A stretch of DNA of 64,000 nucleotides from Arion vulgaris (lineage: Eukaryota > Mollusca > Gastropoda > Stylommatophora > Arionidae): NCBI GenBank assembly GCA_020796225.1, contig CM036753.1, forward strand, positions 74,095,865 through 74,159,864. The letters run 5' to 3'. The translations under genes were made by a program, and so were the position numbers. Shown piece by piece: positions 35,576 through 46,269 of the stretch. Below the pieces are notes generated by a model, which saw only the letters and a program-made list of their open reading frames with translations, was not told where the DNA came from and ran no database searches. Each line of letters opens with the position of its first letter. The first letter of the stretch is position 1.

Positions 35576-36104
35576 GCTAGAAGAATGTACTGACATATTA
35601 TCATACCTGTTTTAGTGACAATAATGTTTGGCTACGTTCAGTAGACTAGGCGTATACCAATTGCTATAACAATATTGTGTTACAAATGACGTCCAATCAC
35701 TGTTTTGTTAGTTTCGTGAACACGTACATCACACCTCTCCTTCCTGTGTCATTTATTCTAAGATTCTCATGTCAATTATACACCAGGCTGCTAAAACGTT
35801 GTTCCGGATTAAAGACAGATATCTTCCATGTTGAGAATTGATTTTGTGTCTTTACGCGGCCATGTTAACGACACGACGTTTCTCTGAGCACTCCTATTAC
35901 TCTTCTGCTTTTTTATCTTTTGCTGTTTCTAACCTCCATTACTGGATAATCAAAATTAATTTAGATCATGTTTTAGCATTTCTTCATTGATGTTCTATTT
36001 AGATAATTTGTTCTTTATATTGTGTAACTTTCCCATGTTTAACATTTTCTATTATTTCTCGTTCTTTTCTTTACTTCTTATGTAATTAAACTTAATATCT
36101 TGTG
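35576..36104. other. No recognisable feature
   Basis: AT-rich spacer, no motif or family repeat seen. Confidence 0.4.
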
Positions 36105-36745
36105 GTCACCACTTTGTTATGGCTGGTTTAGCAACATACAGGGAAATGAAAGAGTAGACATCCTTACAAAGGCAGGAGCAAATAGTCAACAGCATGACAG
36201 ACCAATAACTCTGCAGACTGCTAAATAAATAATAAGAAGTAACAAAAAGGAGGAGTGGATGAATGAATGGGCAAAACAGGCAGATCCCTCTTTAAACACA
36301 TGACCACTCCAAATCCAAAAGATGCCATAAATCACCTCACACGGCAAAAACAAGTCATTATTTTCCGCCTTAGGACACAACATGTGCCCCTGAATGCTCA
36401 CCTTCATCGCATCCAACCAAAGATTGCCCAACAATGTCAACAGTGTGACTTCTCACCTACATCGCATCCAACCAAAGATTGCCCCACAATGTCAACTGTG
36501 TGACTATTCAGAAGAAACTGTCACACGCCATCTCTTCCAGTGCCCTGCACTCAGTGACCTACGCCACAAGTACCTACCTCCATACCCAGATGTTGAAAAC
36601 ACGCTCTCTGCTAACACACCACAACTGAGACAGACCTGCAAATTCACTGTCATGGTCTCAATTCGAAGGGCAAATACTCAAATGACTGCTAGATCGGAAA
36701 AGCAAAGTAAAGTTATGACTGGTTTCTGTTTAGAACGACTGAACT
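36105..36745 (+). pseudogene. LINE tail: end of RNase H and Cys-rich C-terminus
   Basis: IQGNERVDILTKAGANSQQH is the last conserved block of a LINE RNase H. It continues RSNKKEEWMNEWAKQ, then (in another frame) [20 protein letters not shown] and [20 protein letters not shown], a Cys/His motif typical of the C-terminus of Jockey-type ORF2. A 55-bp tandem duplication (CGCATCCAACCAAAGATTGC at 36408 and 36463) shifts the frame. Stops at several points show it is dead. Confidence 0.85.
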
Positions 36746-37008
36746 CGCCCGTGTGTTGCCTAGGCTCAAAAGAGGAGCAAAGAATAGTAACACTGCGACA
36801 TAGAAATCATGTGTAAAAGGCGACTGAGGTAAGAGCTAAAAGAAGGTACCCTAGGAAATAAAAAGCATTGCAGAAATCGGATGTGCTAGCCTGCTTGTAG
36901 GCGCATAGATGCCACAACGTACAATCGCTCTAATGCTCAGATAACATATAGATTACAACAAGTGGTTAATAAGTGGTCGATGTGAAGTGTTTGAAGAAGA
37001 AGAATAAC
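36746..37008 (+). mobile_element. SINE-E
   Basis: CCCGTGTGTTGCCTAGGCTC, AGCAAAGAATAGTAACACTG, degraded core ATCATGTGTAAAAGGCGACT, GATGTGCTAGCCTGCTTGTA and GAAGAAGAAG. Flanks TGAACT (36740-36745) and CGAACT (37009-37014) are a possible short target duplication. Confidence 0.8.
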
Positions 37009-37024
37009 CGAACTAGAATTTCGT

Positions 37025-37165
37025 AAGCATGTACATTGGTAGAAACACAACAAAAGGTCGTCCACGCAATAGGTGGACTTCAGAGATAACAAAGGCGGCG
37101 TTTATGTATAAACACTGTTTGTGAAGAGCACATAAAAGCTTTTTCTAGAAATCTTTTCTTGTTAA
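37025..37165 (+). pseudogene. LINE-alpha C-terminal scrap
   Basis: GRNTTKGRPRNRWTSEITKA then AHKSFF (stop) KSFL, aligning to GYKAKGLPRKIWTSEITEAA and AHTRARFRNLFLT of the 29-kb copy, here on the plus strand. Confidence 0.7.
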
Positions 37166-37756
37166 ATATCGTCGAGCTACTGAGCTATGTGCTTGGAGCG
37201 ACACTGAACTTTATTTATTTCTATTAATTGTATTTTGTTAATTTTGTTTGGCTTTTATTCATTTTGGTTTCTTTGTTTGCTAGTTATTCTTCTGTTTCTC
37301 TTATCTGTACTTCTCTTTATGTTAGCTTTCTTTCTATTTCTGTTAGTTTCATTTCTTCCTTTGTTAGTTACATTTAATGTTAGTTATCTTTTATTTATAA
37401 ATCAAGAAATGGACGAAAACAGACGTCATTACTAGTTCACCGCAGTTATTTGTTAACTTGGCAGAATATATTGTTATGGAAATGCAGCTTGATGTTAATA
37501 ATTGTAAGATATTGATGGTCTATGCAGTCGTGTCTATACTATACAAGTTTTAAAATGTGCAGTTACATCGAAAATCTAACAAACGAGGTAATGCTCAGAA
37601 ATAATGGTCAATTAATGCTCTATAGAAAATGTTTTCCAGACAATTCGCAGGTCAATGCAACTTATTAGGGGTCGTGATGTTCTGTATTTTGATGAGACAT
37701 CAGTCAGTAAAGTTTGCTGCACAGTTATAGAATAGAAGTTTAATCTTAGCAATATC
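37166..37756. other. No recognisable feature
   Basis: T-rich around 37200-37390; nothing else. Confidence 0.4.
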
Positions 37757-38005
37757 TATACCGTCTCTGGCGTAGCGGTAGTGATCTCGATAATAACCCA
37801 AGAGTGCATGGTTCAAACACCGCGGTGGACAAAATTGGAAGCAAATTCGTTCCCTTGGATTTTTACGAATAGTAAAAATAGACCTCACTGTTCAGAAAGC
37901 AATGACAAACTACTGAACGTATAAGTGATGCCTCAAAAATCAACTACACGTTTACTGTGGTTGATGGTGATGCCCTGTAAAGGAAATGAAAAATGTTTCT
38001 TCATT
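37757..38005 (+). mobile_element. SINE-C
   Basis: TCTGGCGTAGCGGTAGTGAT (A box), ATGGTTCAAACACCGCGG (B box), AATTCGTTCCCTTGG, ACTACTGAACGTATAAGTGA and GTGGTTGATGGTGATGCCCT, matching the minus-strand copy at 23 kb. Confidence 0.8.
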
Positions 38006-38034
38006 TCTACATTTCCATCACTTCTTCTTCTTCT

Positions 38035-38820
38035 TTCTCGAATCCTGTATGCATCACAGCGTCAGGTCAGGAAGAGATCTCTTTCTCGAATCCTGTATGC
38101 CTCACAGCGTCAGGTCAGGAAGAGATCTCTTTCTCGAATCCTGTATGCCTCACAGCGTCAGGTCAGGAAGAGATCTCTTTCTCGAATCCTGTATGCCTCA
38201 CAGCGTCAGTTCAGGAAGAGATCTCTTTCTCGAATCCTGTATGCCTCACAGCGTCAGGTCAGGAAGAGATCTCTTTCTCGAATCCTGTATGCCTCACAGC
38301 GTCAGGTCAGGAAGAGATTTCTTTCTCGAATCCTGTATGCCTCACAGCGTCAGGTCAGGAAGAGATTTCTTTCTCGAATCCTGTATGCCTCACAGCGTCA
38401 GGTCAGGAAGAGATCTCTTTCTCGAATCATGTATGCCTCACAGCGTCAGGTCAGGAAGAGATTTCTAAAACGGGCCCTAGTATGCGCTTTGTAAATAGTC
38501 TCTTTCGTCGCCTCTGTTATCTCTGAGGTCCATCTTTTGCGTGGCCGGCCTTTTGCTTTTTACCCATTGTATCGGAGCAGCATTGCTCTTTGAGGTGCAC
38601 TGTCTGATGGTAATCTGCTTACGTGGCCGAACCATTTAATTTGTTGTTTCTTGATGAAGTCTAGTACTGATGTTGTACCCACTTTTTCCTGATGTCTTCA
38701 TTTCTCAACCGGTCTCTTCTTGTTACACCCAACATTCTGCGTAAACACTTCATCTCTGTTGTGTCTAGTTTTCTTCTATCGTTTGTTGTCAGCGTCCAGG
38801 TTTGACACTGGTAACATATT
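38035..38820 (-). pseudogene. LINE-alpha C-terminal remnant with amplified 3' end
   Basis: On the minus strand the sequence from about 38815 to 38470 corresponds to VTTEMKCLRRML, RKK(V)GTTSVLDFIKKQ-like and MLLRYNG(Y/K)KA regions of LINE-alpha with frameshifts. It reaches the C-terminal codons RNLFLT, which are then repeated as the 48-bp array to the left. Confidence 0.85.
38036..38468. repeat. 48-bp minisatellite built from the LINE-alpha 3' end, 9 copies
   Basis: Unit CTCTTTCTCGAATCCTGTAT followed by GCCTCACAGCGTCAGGTCAG and GAAGAGAT. In the array-free copy at 29215-29280 the same bases occur once as TCTCGAATCCTGTTTGCCTC...AAGAGATTTC, spanning the last codons and the 3' end. 48 is divisible by 3, so all three plus frames are open; they are not genes. 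Confidence 0.95.
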
Positions 38821-38941
38821 TTTCATCACTAAGCAACATAATGTTGGACTATATATGATGTTCCATGATGGTCTACCGGTATTTACTTGAGTAGATATGT
38901 ACTTGTATTAGCATGACACCGTTTTCTGATACCGCATAGAA

Positions 38942-39405
38942 CTTATTGATTGATTGATTGATTGATTGATAGGACCATCATTATTGCACTCGGTGAGTAA
39001 CCATGTGTGTTCCGATATCTTTCTCACACAGAAATATCTCAGCTGCAGTGAACGAGCTCCGTAGCACCGGCGAGGGTCCTCAATGTAATTGAAGATGGTG
39101 AAGATATTGCTGTGGGAATTTTATTTTTAATCTTTTCTATTTGAAATTTTGCATGGGCAGCGGCTTTCCAGCCTGCTCTTCGCGATTTTGAACTGCCAAG
39201 GGTTCTTTTACTTGCTGAATTTGAACTCGGGACCTACGTTTTATCACCCGTCTCTGATAGGACTAGGAACTCGATCACACCTACACTGAGATCAGGGATC
39301 TCTGGCAAAATATCAAGATGACTCCACGAGGGAGCGAACCTAGTACCTTTTTAAATGAGAGACAAGAACCTAACCTCTACAGAGACTCCTCTGCATAGAA
39401 ACCGC
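38942..39405 (-). mobile_element. SINE-A, full length
   Basis: Starts with (ATTG)n at 38946-38972 (the tail), then GAGTAACCATGTGTGTTCCG, CGGCGAGGGTCCTC, GCAGCGGCTTTCCAGCC, TCTGATAGGACTAGGAACTC and, at the head, ACCTAACCTCTACAGAGACT. A B-box complement GGGAGCGAACC is present. Confidence 0.9.
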
Positions 39406-39970
39406 ATAGAAACATTCACTTGACACGGCTGTTTTCTCTTGAATTAACAAGTAACTCTCTCTCTCTCTCTATAAAAACTCCATTTCCCAAGTTTAACTTG
39501 ACCTGTCAGAAAACAACCGGAATGTGTCACGCCCAATACATCATGTTCAAATCTTGAAGAAACAAGTTTGGATAGTAGATGCGTGCAAGCAAGGGCAGTT
39601 GTAAAAATAATCATCAAATGATACAACTAGATAATTTCAGTGCAGCATGAGTCAAGTAGACTATTACAAGTAATCGCTTGTATACGTTTTTTCTTTCTGG
39701 GGGGAAGATAATCAAGTGTAGCTAAACAAGGGAACGGTAATTATGTCCGTTATCGATGCACGTGTTATCACAGCCATCTCCAATGATAATAATTGCAGTA
39801 ATGGGTGTTTGGAAATTGAAGACGTGAGATTAATGACACGGACATCGATGGTAAATTAATGAATAACTAAGGAGGATGTTTATGTTTATGTAGAAGAGAC
39901 GATACATGTTAAACGAAACTACCGTGCTGTGTGTGCGAAAGTATGAAATACCAAAAAGATCAGTTACAAT
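39406..39970. other. No recognisable feature
   Basis: A (CT)n run at about 39453-39469. Otherwise nothing. Confidence 0.4.
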
Positions 39971-39974
39971 AAAT

Positions 39975-40745
39975 TTAAGCTGGATCAATCAATCAAGTGC
40001 CATGCCTGCCGGCGTAGGCGATCATGTCTCTCCACAACTCTCTTGCTTGGTGCATGTAATCAGTTCTGACGTCGATATTTTGTCGAACCATGATGTCAGG
40101 CCATCCAACATCTTCTCCCTCTGTCTTCCACGATCTCTCCTTCCTGAATTTTACCTGTAGTCACCAAATGTTCTAAACCTTCTCTTCGCATTATATGCCC
40201 GAAGAACCTTGATTGTCGGATTCTTATTCTTTTGATAAGGTTTCTTTGTGTGCAGGCCTGATTTAAAACCTCCACGTTTGTTTTCTTTGCTGTCCATGGA
40301 ATTCTCAACATTCTTCTGTAAAACCACATCTCTGTGGCTTCCAATGATCGTATTGATTGTTTGTTCAGTGTCCATGATTCGCTGCCATACATATGAATTG
40401 GTTCAATATAGCATTGGAGTACTCGTTTTCGCAGTGTCATTGGTAGTGAGTTCACGCATAGTGTGTTCTTCATTTTCATAAAAGATGCTTTCGTTTGAGC
40501 TATTCTACTCCTAATCTCTGTTGTACATCTTCCATCTGGTGTTAAGAATGTTCCTAGATACTTGAATCGATGGACTTGTTTCAGTGTTGTGTTATTTATT
40601 TTGATATTGCATGTTGGTGTTTCTTGTTTCTTGGAGACAACCATAACCTCTGTTTTCTTTATATTCATGCTTAATCCTTTCTTTTCACTTAAGCTGGATA
40701 CAGTTTCAATTATCTTTTTATATTTTTTCTAATCCTGTTTTATCT
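39975..40745 (-). pseudogene. LINE ORF2 post-RT region, longest uninterrupted TE frame here
   Basis: A 190-codon minus-strand frame (40668-40096) reads MNIKKTEVMVVSKKQETPTC, YLGTFLTPDGRC, YGSESWTLNKQSIRS, EMWFYRRMLRIPWTAKKTN and FGHIMRREGLEHLVTTG. These are the RT thumb and post-RT segments of LINE ORF2. The upstream palm with FADD is lacking, so it is 5' truncated. The untranslated 3' end (GGCGTAGGCGATCATG complement side) also occurs at 57130-57375. Confidence 0.9.
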
Positions 40746-40965
40746 CAAACGCTGAGAGACAAACTGTGTGGGAGATCGGGGCACATATGGATTAATTATT
40801 TCGACGTGTAATGATGATGATCTGACGACTAAACTAAACTGTTTGCCTCTCAGCGTTAGTATAAGCGATTTCTAGAACGGGATTTCTTTTGCTCTTCATA
40901 TGTAGTTTTTCACTGCCTCTATTATTTCTGTGGTCAACTTTTTGCATGGATATTTTGCTTTGTAT

Positions 40966-41201
40966 CCACTGTATCCACTGTATCCACTGTATCCACTGTA
41001 TCCACTGTATCCACTGTATCCACTGTATCCACTGTATCCACTGTATCCACTGTATCCACTGTACCCACTGTATCCACTGTATCCACTGTATCCACTGTAT
41101 CCACTGTATCCACTGTATCCACTGTATCCACTGCATCCACTGTATCCACTGTATCCACTGTATCCACTGTATCCACTGTATCCACTGTATCCACTGTATC
41201 G
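40966..41201. repeat. 9-bp array (TATCCACTG)n, about 26 copies
   Basis: Pure 9-bp units with two single-base variants (TACCCACTG near 41058, CATCCACTG near 41130). In array-free LINE-alpha the same spot reads TTTGTACCCATTGTATCGG. Frames are open in both directions (for example YPLYPL, VDTVDT); not a gene. Confidence 0.95.
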
Positions 41202-41361
41202 GAAGAGAAATGCTCTATTTTGTTTTAGTAATCTGCTTATGTGTTGGAATCATTAAAATGATGTGTTTGTGTGTGTGTGATGAGATTTCAGTACTAATGT
41301 TATACCCACATTTTATCTGATGTCTCCATTTCTAAACCCATCTTTACTGTATACTCCCAGC

Positions 41362-41612
41362 ATTCTTCGTAGACACTTTATCTCTGAGACACTTTATCTC
41401 TGAGACACTTTCATCTCTGAGACAATTTATCTCTAAGACACTTTATCTCTGAGAAACTTAATCTCTGAGACACTTAATCTCTGAGACACTTTATCTCTGA
41501 GACACTTAATCTCTGAGAAACTTAATCTCTGAGACACTTAATCTCTGAGACACTTAATCTCTGAGAAACTTAATCTCTGAGACACTTTATCTCTGAAACA
41601 CTTTATCTCTGC
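41362..41612. repeat. 16-bp array (ACACTTTATCTCTGAG)n, about 15 copies
   Basis: Units ACACTTTATCTCTGAG with AATC/AAAC variants. In array-free LINE-alpha this reads once as GACACTTCATCTCTGTCGTG, so the array grew from LINE coding sequence. Confidence 0.9.
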
Positions 41613-41639
41613 TATGACTAAGTTCCAATTGTATATTCT

Positions 41640-41801
41640 CAGTGGCGGCTCGTGGTCATTTTTATTGGTGGGGCCAGACACAAATTTTCGGAAATATCAT
41701 GGTTTTTGAATATTTACTAGTATTTGTCTATTCCGGAAGTTATTCCTCCTTTCGGTTTTTGGGGCCGGGCCCCACTGGCCCTTAATGATGAGCCGCCCCT
41801 G
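41640..41801 (-). mobile_element. hAT-like MITE, copy 4, perfect 8-bp target duplication
   Basis: CAGTGGCGGCTCGTGGTCAT at left and TGATGAGCCGCCCCTG at right, 162 bp. TATATTCT occurs at 41632-41639 and 41802-41809. Confidence 0.9.
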
Positions 41802-41809
41802 TATATTCT

Positions 41810-42489
41810 TCAATCTGCACGAACGAACAGATCCTGATACATAATCTGTTCACTGTTTATAGTATTTGCCAAACTGAAACCGATACATTATGCACAATAT
41901 TTAATAACGAAGGTATGAAAGTAGACATATAACTCAAGAATATATACAGTAGATAGTATTAAAGAAACCAAAACAGCAAAATCATATTGGTAAAAGTAGC
42001 ATTATGATGACGTTCGTACCTTAACGTTGGAGATTAGTGTAGCTAAAGTTGATCTAATCTGTACCGCACCTGATAGCTACATCTGCGTATACTTGTCTGT
42101 ACACATTTCACAGTTTCATGTAAGTGAACATATATATGTTATTTCATCGTATTCATTACCAGTGGTTCTAAAATTATAAACTTTGTGAGACACTAACGAA
42201 GCTTTATTGATGTAGGATTTTGCTTGTTTAGACTTCTATATTTTATCTCTCGTTTGCTTATCGCTTTCTATAAAGTTATCTGCATAACTTTGTGTTAAAA
42301 TATTATATTTCTTTTTGTTTGTATTTGTATTGTGTTTCGCGATCCCGAGTCATATTGAATAAGTAACATGATTGCAAGTAACATGCTTGCCATCAGAAAG
42401 TTTATTTTTGCTAATTCATTTGTGTTATGCATCACGCTCTTCATAATTCGTAACTACTCAATTTCCATGTCTATTTTACTTCTGATTTC
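41810..42489. other. No recognisable feature
   Basis: AT-rich spacer of about 680 bp. Confidence 0.4.
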
Positions 42490-43075
42490 TTTTGTATAAT
42501 CTAACATTTATATTTAGGAACATTATAGGAATTATTAAACAAAGAATTGGTATAGCATATGCAGCCTGCAGCAGACTTTGCAACATCCGGATATCAAAGA
42601 TTGATGAGCCCAAAACAAAGCACCGGATATGCAAAATGTGTGTTTCCTATATGGAGCTGAGACAAGGAAAACAAATAATAATAGAAAGTATGTCAAAAGA
42701 ATTCGAGGGAGCACGTCTTATAAGAATAATTTGGTGCATCTGGAATAATAAGTTTAACAATATCAGACTTCAAGAACTAAATGGTCTGGAAGACATAAAT
42801 AAGGATATACAAAAGAGACGATGGCGATAGATTGGACATGTTATGAGGATAAGAAAAAGCGATCAGGACATGTATTGCAGTGGCCACCACAAGGGCAGTG
42901 GGAAAAGGGAGGCATAAGAGTACATGGTGGTGAAAATAACAATCATAACACTCAAAGACATGCGTATGACTAAGTTTGAGGTCGAGAAAAAGTCACAAGA
43001 CCGAGTTGATTGAACATTTTTGTCACTGCTTTATGGACTCTTGTGAGCGTTGAGGAGTAATAATGATGAAAACTG
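42490..43075 (+). pseudogene. LINE ORF2 C-terminal fragment
   Basis: IKQRIGIAYAACSRLCNIRI, LRQGKQIIIESMSKEFEGAR, LNGLEDINKDIQKRRWR, stop, IGHVMRIRKSDQDMYCSG, then KFEVEKKSQDRVD and stop. The R-R-W-R-x-I-G-H-V-x-R block is a common LINE signature. The tail ends near (AATG)-like AATAATGATGAA. A related 3' end lies at 53345-53510. Confidence 0.85.
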
Positions 43076-43187
43076 ATATTAAATTTGTAACTAAGACATT
43101 CACAATTTAGGACAACTACAGTATCATTCATAATATGATTTTCTCAGAAATAATCGAGGCAGTAAAAATTATTATTAATGAAGCTCA

Positions 43188-43252
43188 CACAAGCCAATTC
43201 TAGAAATTCCTTCTTATCCTGACGCGATGAGGCAAAACAGGATTAGAAAACA
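43188..43252 (+). pseudogene. LINE-alpha 3' tip
   Basis: TTCTAGAAATTCCTTCTTAT then CCTGACGCGATGAGGCAAAA and CAGGATTAG matches the 3' end of LINE-alpha in sense orientation. Confidence 0.6.
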
Positions 43253-43535
43253 GAAATACATTATCATTAATTAATCATTGCAAGTTTGGGTTAGGCTCTT
43301 GTTTTATCAGTGGGCATACTATTTTTATTTGGTAATCAGAACTGTTCTCACAATGTTTTGAACCCAAACGATTATTTTAATCTCTTAACTCTAATTGAAA
43401 GCATAATTTTGTAGTGCAGAAGTTACGCAATCATATTTCCATCAGTTATGAACAGATTAAGATTAGGGTGATTATACATTAATAATATTGAGCAATATTT
43501 TCTACACTGATAAGTATAAGGTAACTACAATAATC

Positions 43536-43715
43536 GACACTCAGGGCGCAGAGCACGAGGAAGACCAAGAACACGATGGATATATAACATCTCAGAGTCC
43601 CTGCGAAAGCATGGACTGACAACATCAAGCGCAACACACCTGGCACAAGATAGAAAACTAACTCTCCTCACGACGCTTCACGGCAAATGTGGTTAAGATA
43701 AGATAAGATAAGTAT
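43536..43715 (+). pseudogene. LINE C-terminal scrap with (GATAA)n tail
   Basis: GRRARGRPRTRWIYNISESL, RKHGLTTSSATHLAQDRKLT and a stop after HGKCG: an ORF2 tail. It ends in GATAAGATAAGATAAG, a short tail repeat usual at LINE 3' ends. Confidence 0.7.
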
Positions 43716-43984
43716 AAGGAGAGGATACAAGCTTGATGTAATCTTATTTATGTCTCACTCATTTCTGTGTGCTCATTAGTTATTGTAAAAGTTCATTACA
43801 CAATTACAACTAACGAATCATGTAGGTAATCATTTGATATCATTATTATGTCTAGAATTTCATTGTTTTATATATACAGACAGAAATATAAAAAAAAATA
43901 TTCTTGAAAACATATCAATGATCATTTGAAAAAAATATTGAATTATTCTTAAAAAAATATACGATATAATTCGCGTCTTGGACA

Positions 43985-44421
43985 ACAGCTATAAGACCAT
44001 TATCATTGCACTTCAGTGAGTAACCATGTGTGCTCCGATCTTTTCTTACACAGGAAGATCTCAGCTGCAGAGCACGAAATCCATAGCACCGGCGAAAGAC
44101 CTGATGTAAATTTGAAAATGGTGAAGCTATTTTTGTAGGAACTGTATTTAAAAAATGATATTGTTTAACGAATTTTGCTTGGGCAGTGCCTTTCCAGCCT
44201 GCTCTTCTCGATTTTGAACTGCCATGGATTCTTTTAGTGCTGATATTGAACACCAGACCTAGGTTTTATCGCCCGTCTCCGATAGGACTAGGAGCTTGAT
44301 CAGAGAGAACACTGAGATCAGAGATCTCTGGGAAAATATCAAAATGGCTTCATGAGGAGCAAACCTGGTACTTTTGGCATGAGAGACTAGCAAATAACCT
44401 CTACACCACAGAAACCCCTAA
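43985..44421 (-). mobile_element. SINE-A, full length
   Basis: GAGTAACCATGTGTGCTCCG, ATAGCACCGGCGAAAGACC, AGTGCCTTTCCAGCC, CCGATAGGACTAGGAGC and head AATAACCTCTACACCACAGA. The tail (at left) is short. Confidence 0.9.
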
Positions 44422-44861
44422 TATAATCTGTATATAATTACTTAGTGTTTAGTGGGTATCACTTGTACTCGGCTCGGTATAGATGTATCGATACTCTTCA
44501 ATCCCCAGTGTATATTAGTTCATTTTCTTGGACGGTCGACCCCATAGTCCTTGCGTAAAGAAAATTGATATTCGGCTTTCTGAGATGTAACTCAAGAATA
44601 CAGTGTTAATGTGTAAAAGATCAATGCTTGTACTTCCAGGAATATAAGAGGTATTGAGAATTAACGTGGTCGCTTTGAGTAATGTGATGTTAATACGTGT
44701 TGGTGTATGAGTTTCTCTCAACATTTGAGGTTAAACGTTCTGTCTCTACCTTATAACAAGCAGTATACTATTTTTATACTTTATCTTTATAGTATACTTT
44801 AGTATACTTTATCTTTCACTATATGTGTATAATATTTTGTTTTAGGGTATACATGTAGAAA
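44422..44861. other. No recognisable feature
   Basis: Small duplication TATACTTTATCTTTATAGTA near 44773-44815; otherwise nothing. Confidence 0.4.
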
Positions 44862-44990
44862 CACGTAAAAACAAAGTATTGTAGTTTTACAAAATACGAA
44901 AACAATAACAATACACAGCAACGTATCGACCAAAAGGCCTTTATCAAGCAAATGATTCAACAGAAGGAAGAAATTCCTTCTGACACGGCG
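44862..44990 (-). repeat. Dispersed repeat with hammerhead-like block
   Basis: Minus strand: TGCTTGATAAAGGCCTTTTG followed by GTCGATACGTTGCTGTGTAT and TTTTCGTATTTTGTAAAACT. Here the GAAA is changed to GATA. GGCC and GGTC can pair around a TTTT loop. Confidence 0.45.
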
Positions 44991-45237
44991 CACTCTATAT
45001 AGCATCCGACAATAAATTCCTAACGGTATTAAAATGTGAACATGTACACAATATCTCCTGGACTTCATGAACACATCATTACGTATTAGACATTTCACAT
45101 TTTATCTTTGTTTGAACATTGTTGTCAATCTCATCGATAATATTTTTTTTTAAACACAAAAAAACTGTTGTTGCTTCCTGCAGTACCACCTTTTTAGGGC
45201 GCTGTAGGACAGGTTGGACGAGAGCTTGATGAATTTA

Positions 45238-45354
45238 ATGACGGCCGGCGTGATGCTGACCACATCACCCATCGTGTGCCGACGGTCAATGAAAAATACA
45301 GGCCTAACACTGTATTGACCTAAATACCACGAGGTATGAAAGGGTTCCTTTATT
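45238..45354 (+). mobile_element. SINE-B, 3' half
   Basis: ACGGCCGGCGTGATGCTGAC, CACATCACCCATCGTGTGCC, ACACTGTATTGACC and GAGGTATGAAAGGGTTCC. Starts in the middle of the family body. Confidence 0.85.
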
Positions 45355-45413
45355 GCTAGTGCAGTTCGGGTTAAGATTTTTCATTTTATGCTGACAACAG
45401 TAAAAATTTCTCT

Positions 45414-45488
45414 CCTTTTCGGTGAATTGAACACGGGCCTCCTGCATTGGAATCACGCTCTAATCCATTCGGCCAGATGCTCCTCGCT
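45414..45488 (-). other. tRNA-like sequence (SINE head or tRNA pseudogene)
   Basis: Minus strand: TGGCCGAATGGATTAGAGCG (A-box-like) and CCCGTGTTCAATTCACCG (B-box-like). T-arm pairing is good but no acceptor stem forms, so it is not a working tRNA gene. Confidence 0.5.
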
Positions 45489-45803
45489 CTCATTGATAAC
45501 TTTAGCAATTGTATGAAACCGTTTTATGTGTTACAGAAGAGTCCTTCGCATTCAATGAACAGAGTATATAACACAAATATCTATCCAAATGAACCTTTTT
45601 AGGGACTTTAGAGCTTCCTGTGCTACCTGGTGTATAGAAACAAAGTCTTCATTGTGTTTGTTCTGTATTCTTTACTTGATAACAAACATTTCGATCGAAA
45701 CGTCGTTGTAAATGTTTCTTATACGTTGTAAAGCAACCAAACATAGCTTTTTCTGTCTTTCGCCTTTGGTACAGTTTTACCGCAGTCTTTAATAGAATCG
45801 ATA

Positions 45804-46012
45804 GCCCGCCTGCCCAGCGTGTTCGTAGAGCGTTGGGCGACGGGTGACAAGCTTCCTGTGAGTGTGGTTCAATTCCGCGGGCTGGCAGAAAACCACAGGT
45901 TCTCCAGATTTACGGTGCTCATGGCACCGAACCGAAGGGTTATGATGTCCGTGGCCCCGAGCCGTAGAGCTAAAAAGCTCAAGTGTTTCTGGATCGGGAA
46001 AAAAAGAAATTG
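45804..46012 (+). mobile_element. SINE-D, full length, with target-site duplication
   Basis: The tRNA-like head ends GGTTCAATTCCGCGGGCTGG; body TTCTCCAGATTTACGGTG and CACCGAACCGAAGGGTTATG; tail CTCAAGTGTTTCTGGATCGG then an A-run. AATCGATA (45796-45803) and TATCGATA (46013-46020) flank it. Confidence 0.85.
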
Positions 46013-46269
46013 TATCGATAATGTTATGTTTGTAAACTTTTAGTTACTCGTCTGTACAAATGTATGTGATGTTGAATAATATGCATACATTTTGCGCAAA
46101 TGCGACTGTGTCTGTTTTACATGCTGCAGCGTCGTAATGGTGTCGCAATGTACTCATGTTGTTGACTCAAACCTTAACTTGATTGCTCAGGCATTAACTT
46201 GATTGATAAAAATGAGCGCAAACAAACAAACATCAATTGTTGTAGAACTCATGTATTCTACCATCTAAT

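Larger units (their letters stand above)
40837..41630 (-). pseudogene. LINE-alpha remnant disrupted by two internal arrays
   Basis: The plus strand shows the complement of LINE-alpha: TTTGCCTCTCAGCGTTAG, GTCAACTTTTTGCATGG, TTTTGCTTTGTATCCACTGT, TATCGGAAGAGAAATGCTC, TAATCTGCTTATGTG, CCCAGCATTCTTCGTAGACA. The 9-bp array replaces part of the YNGYKA codons and the 16-bp array replaces part of the TTEMKCLRRML codons. It ends at a MITE inserted at 41640. Confidence 0.85.

Noticed and set aside
37925..38526. Three overlapping plus-strand frames of 160-189 codons
   Set aside because: They lie antisense to LINE-alpha over the 48-bp array and are open only because 48 is divisible by three.
40834..41320. 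Repeat proteins such as IHCIHC, YPLYPL and VDTVDT
   Set aside because: Product of the 9-bp array inside a dead LINE.
45414..45488. Functional tRNA gene
   Set aside because: A- and B-box-like words exist but no acceptor stem pairs. It is more likely a SINE head or pseudogene.
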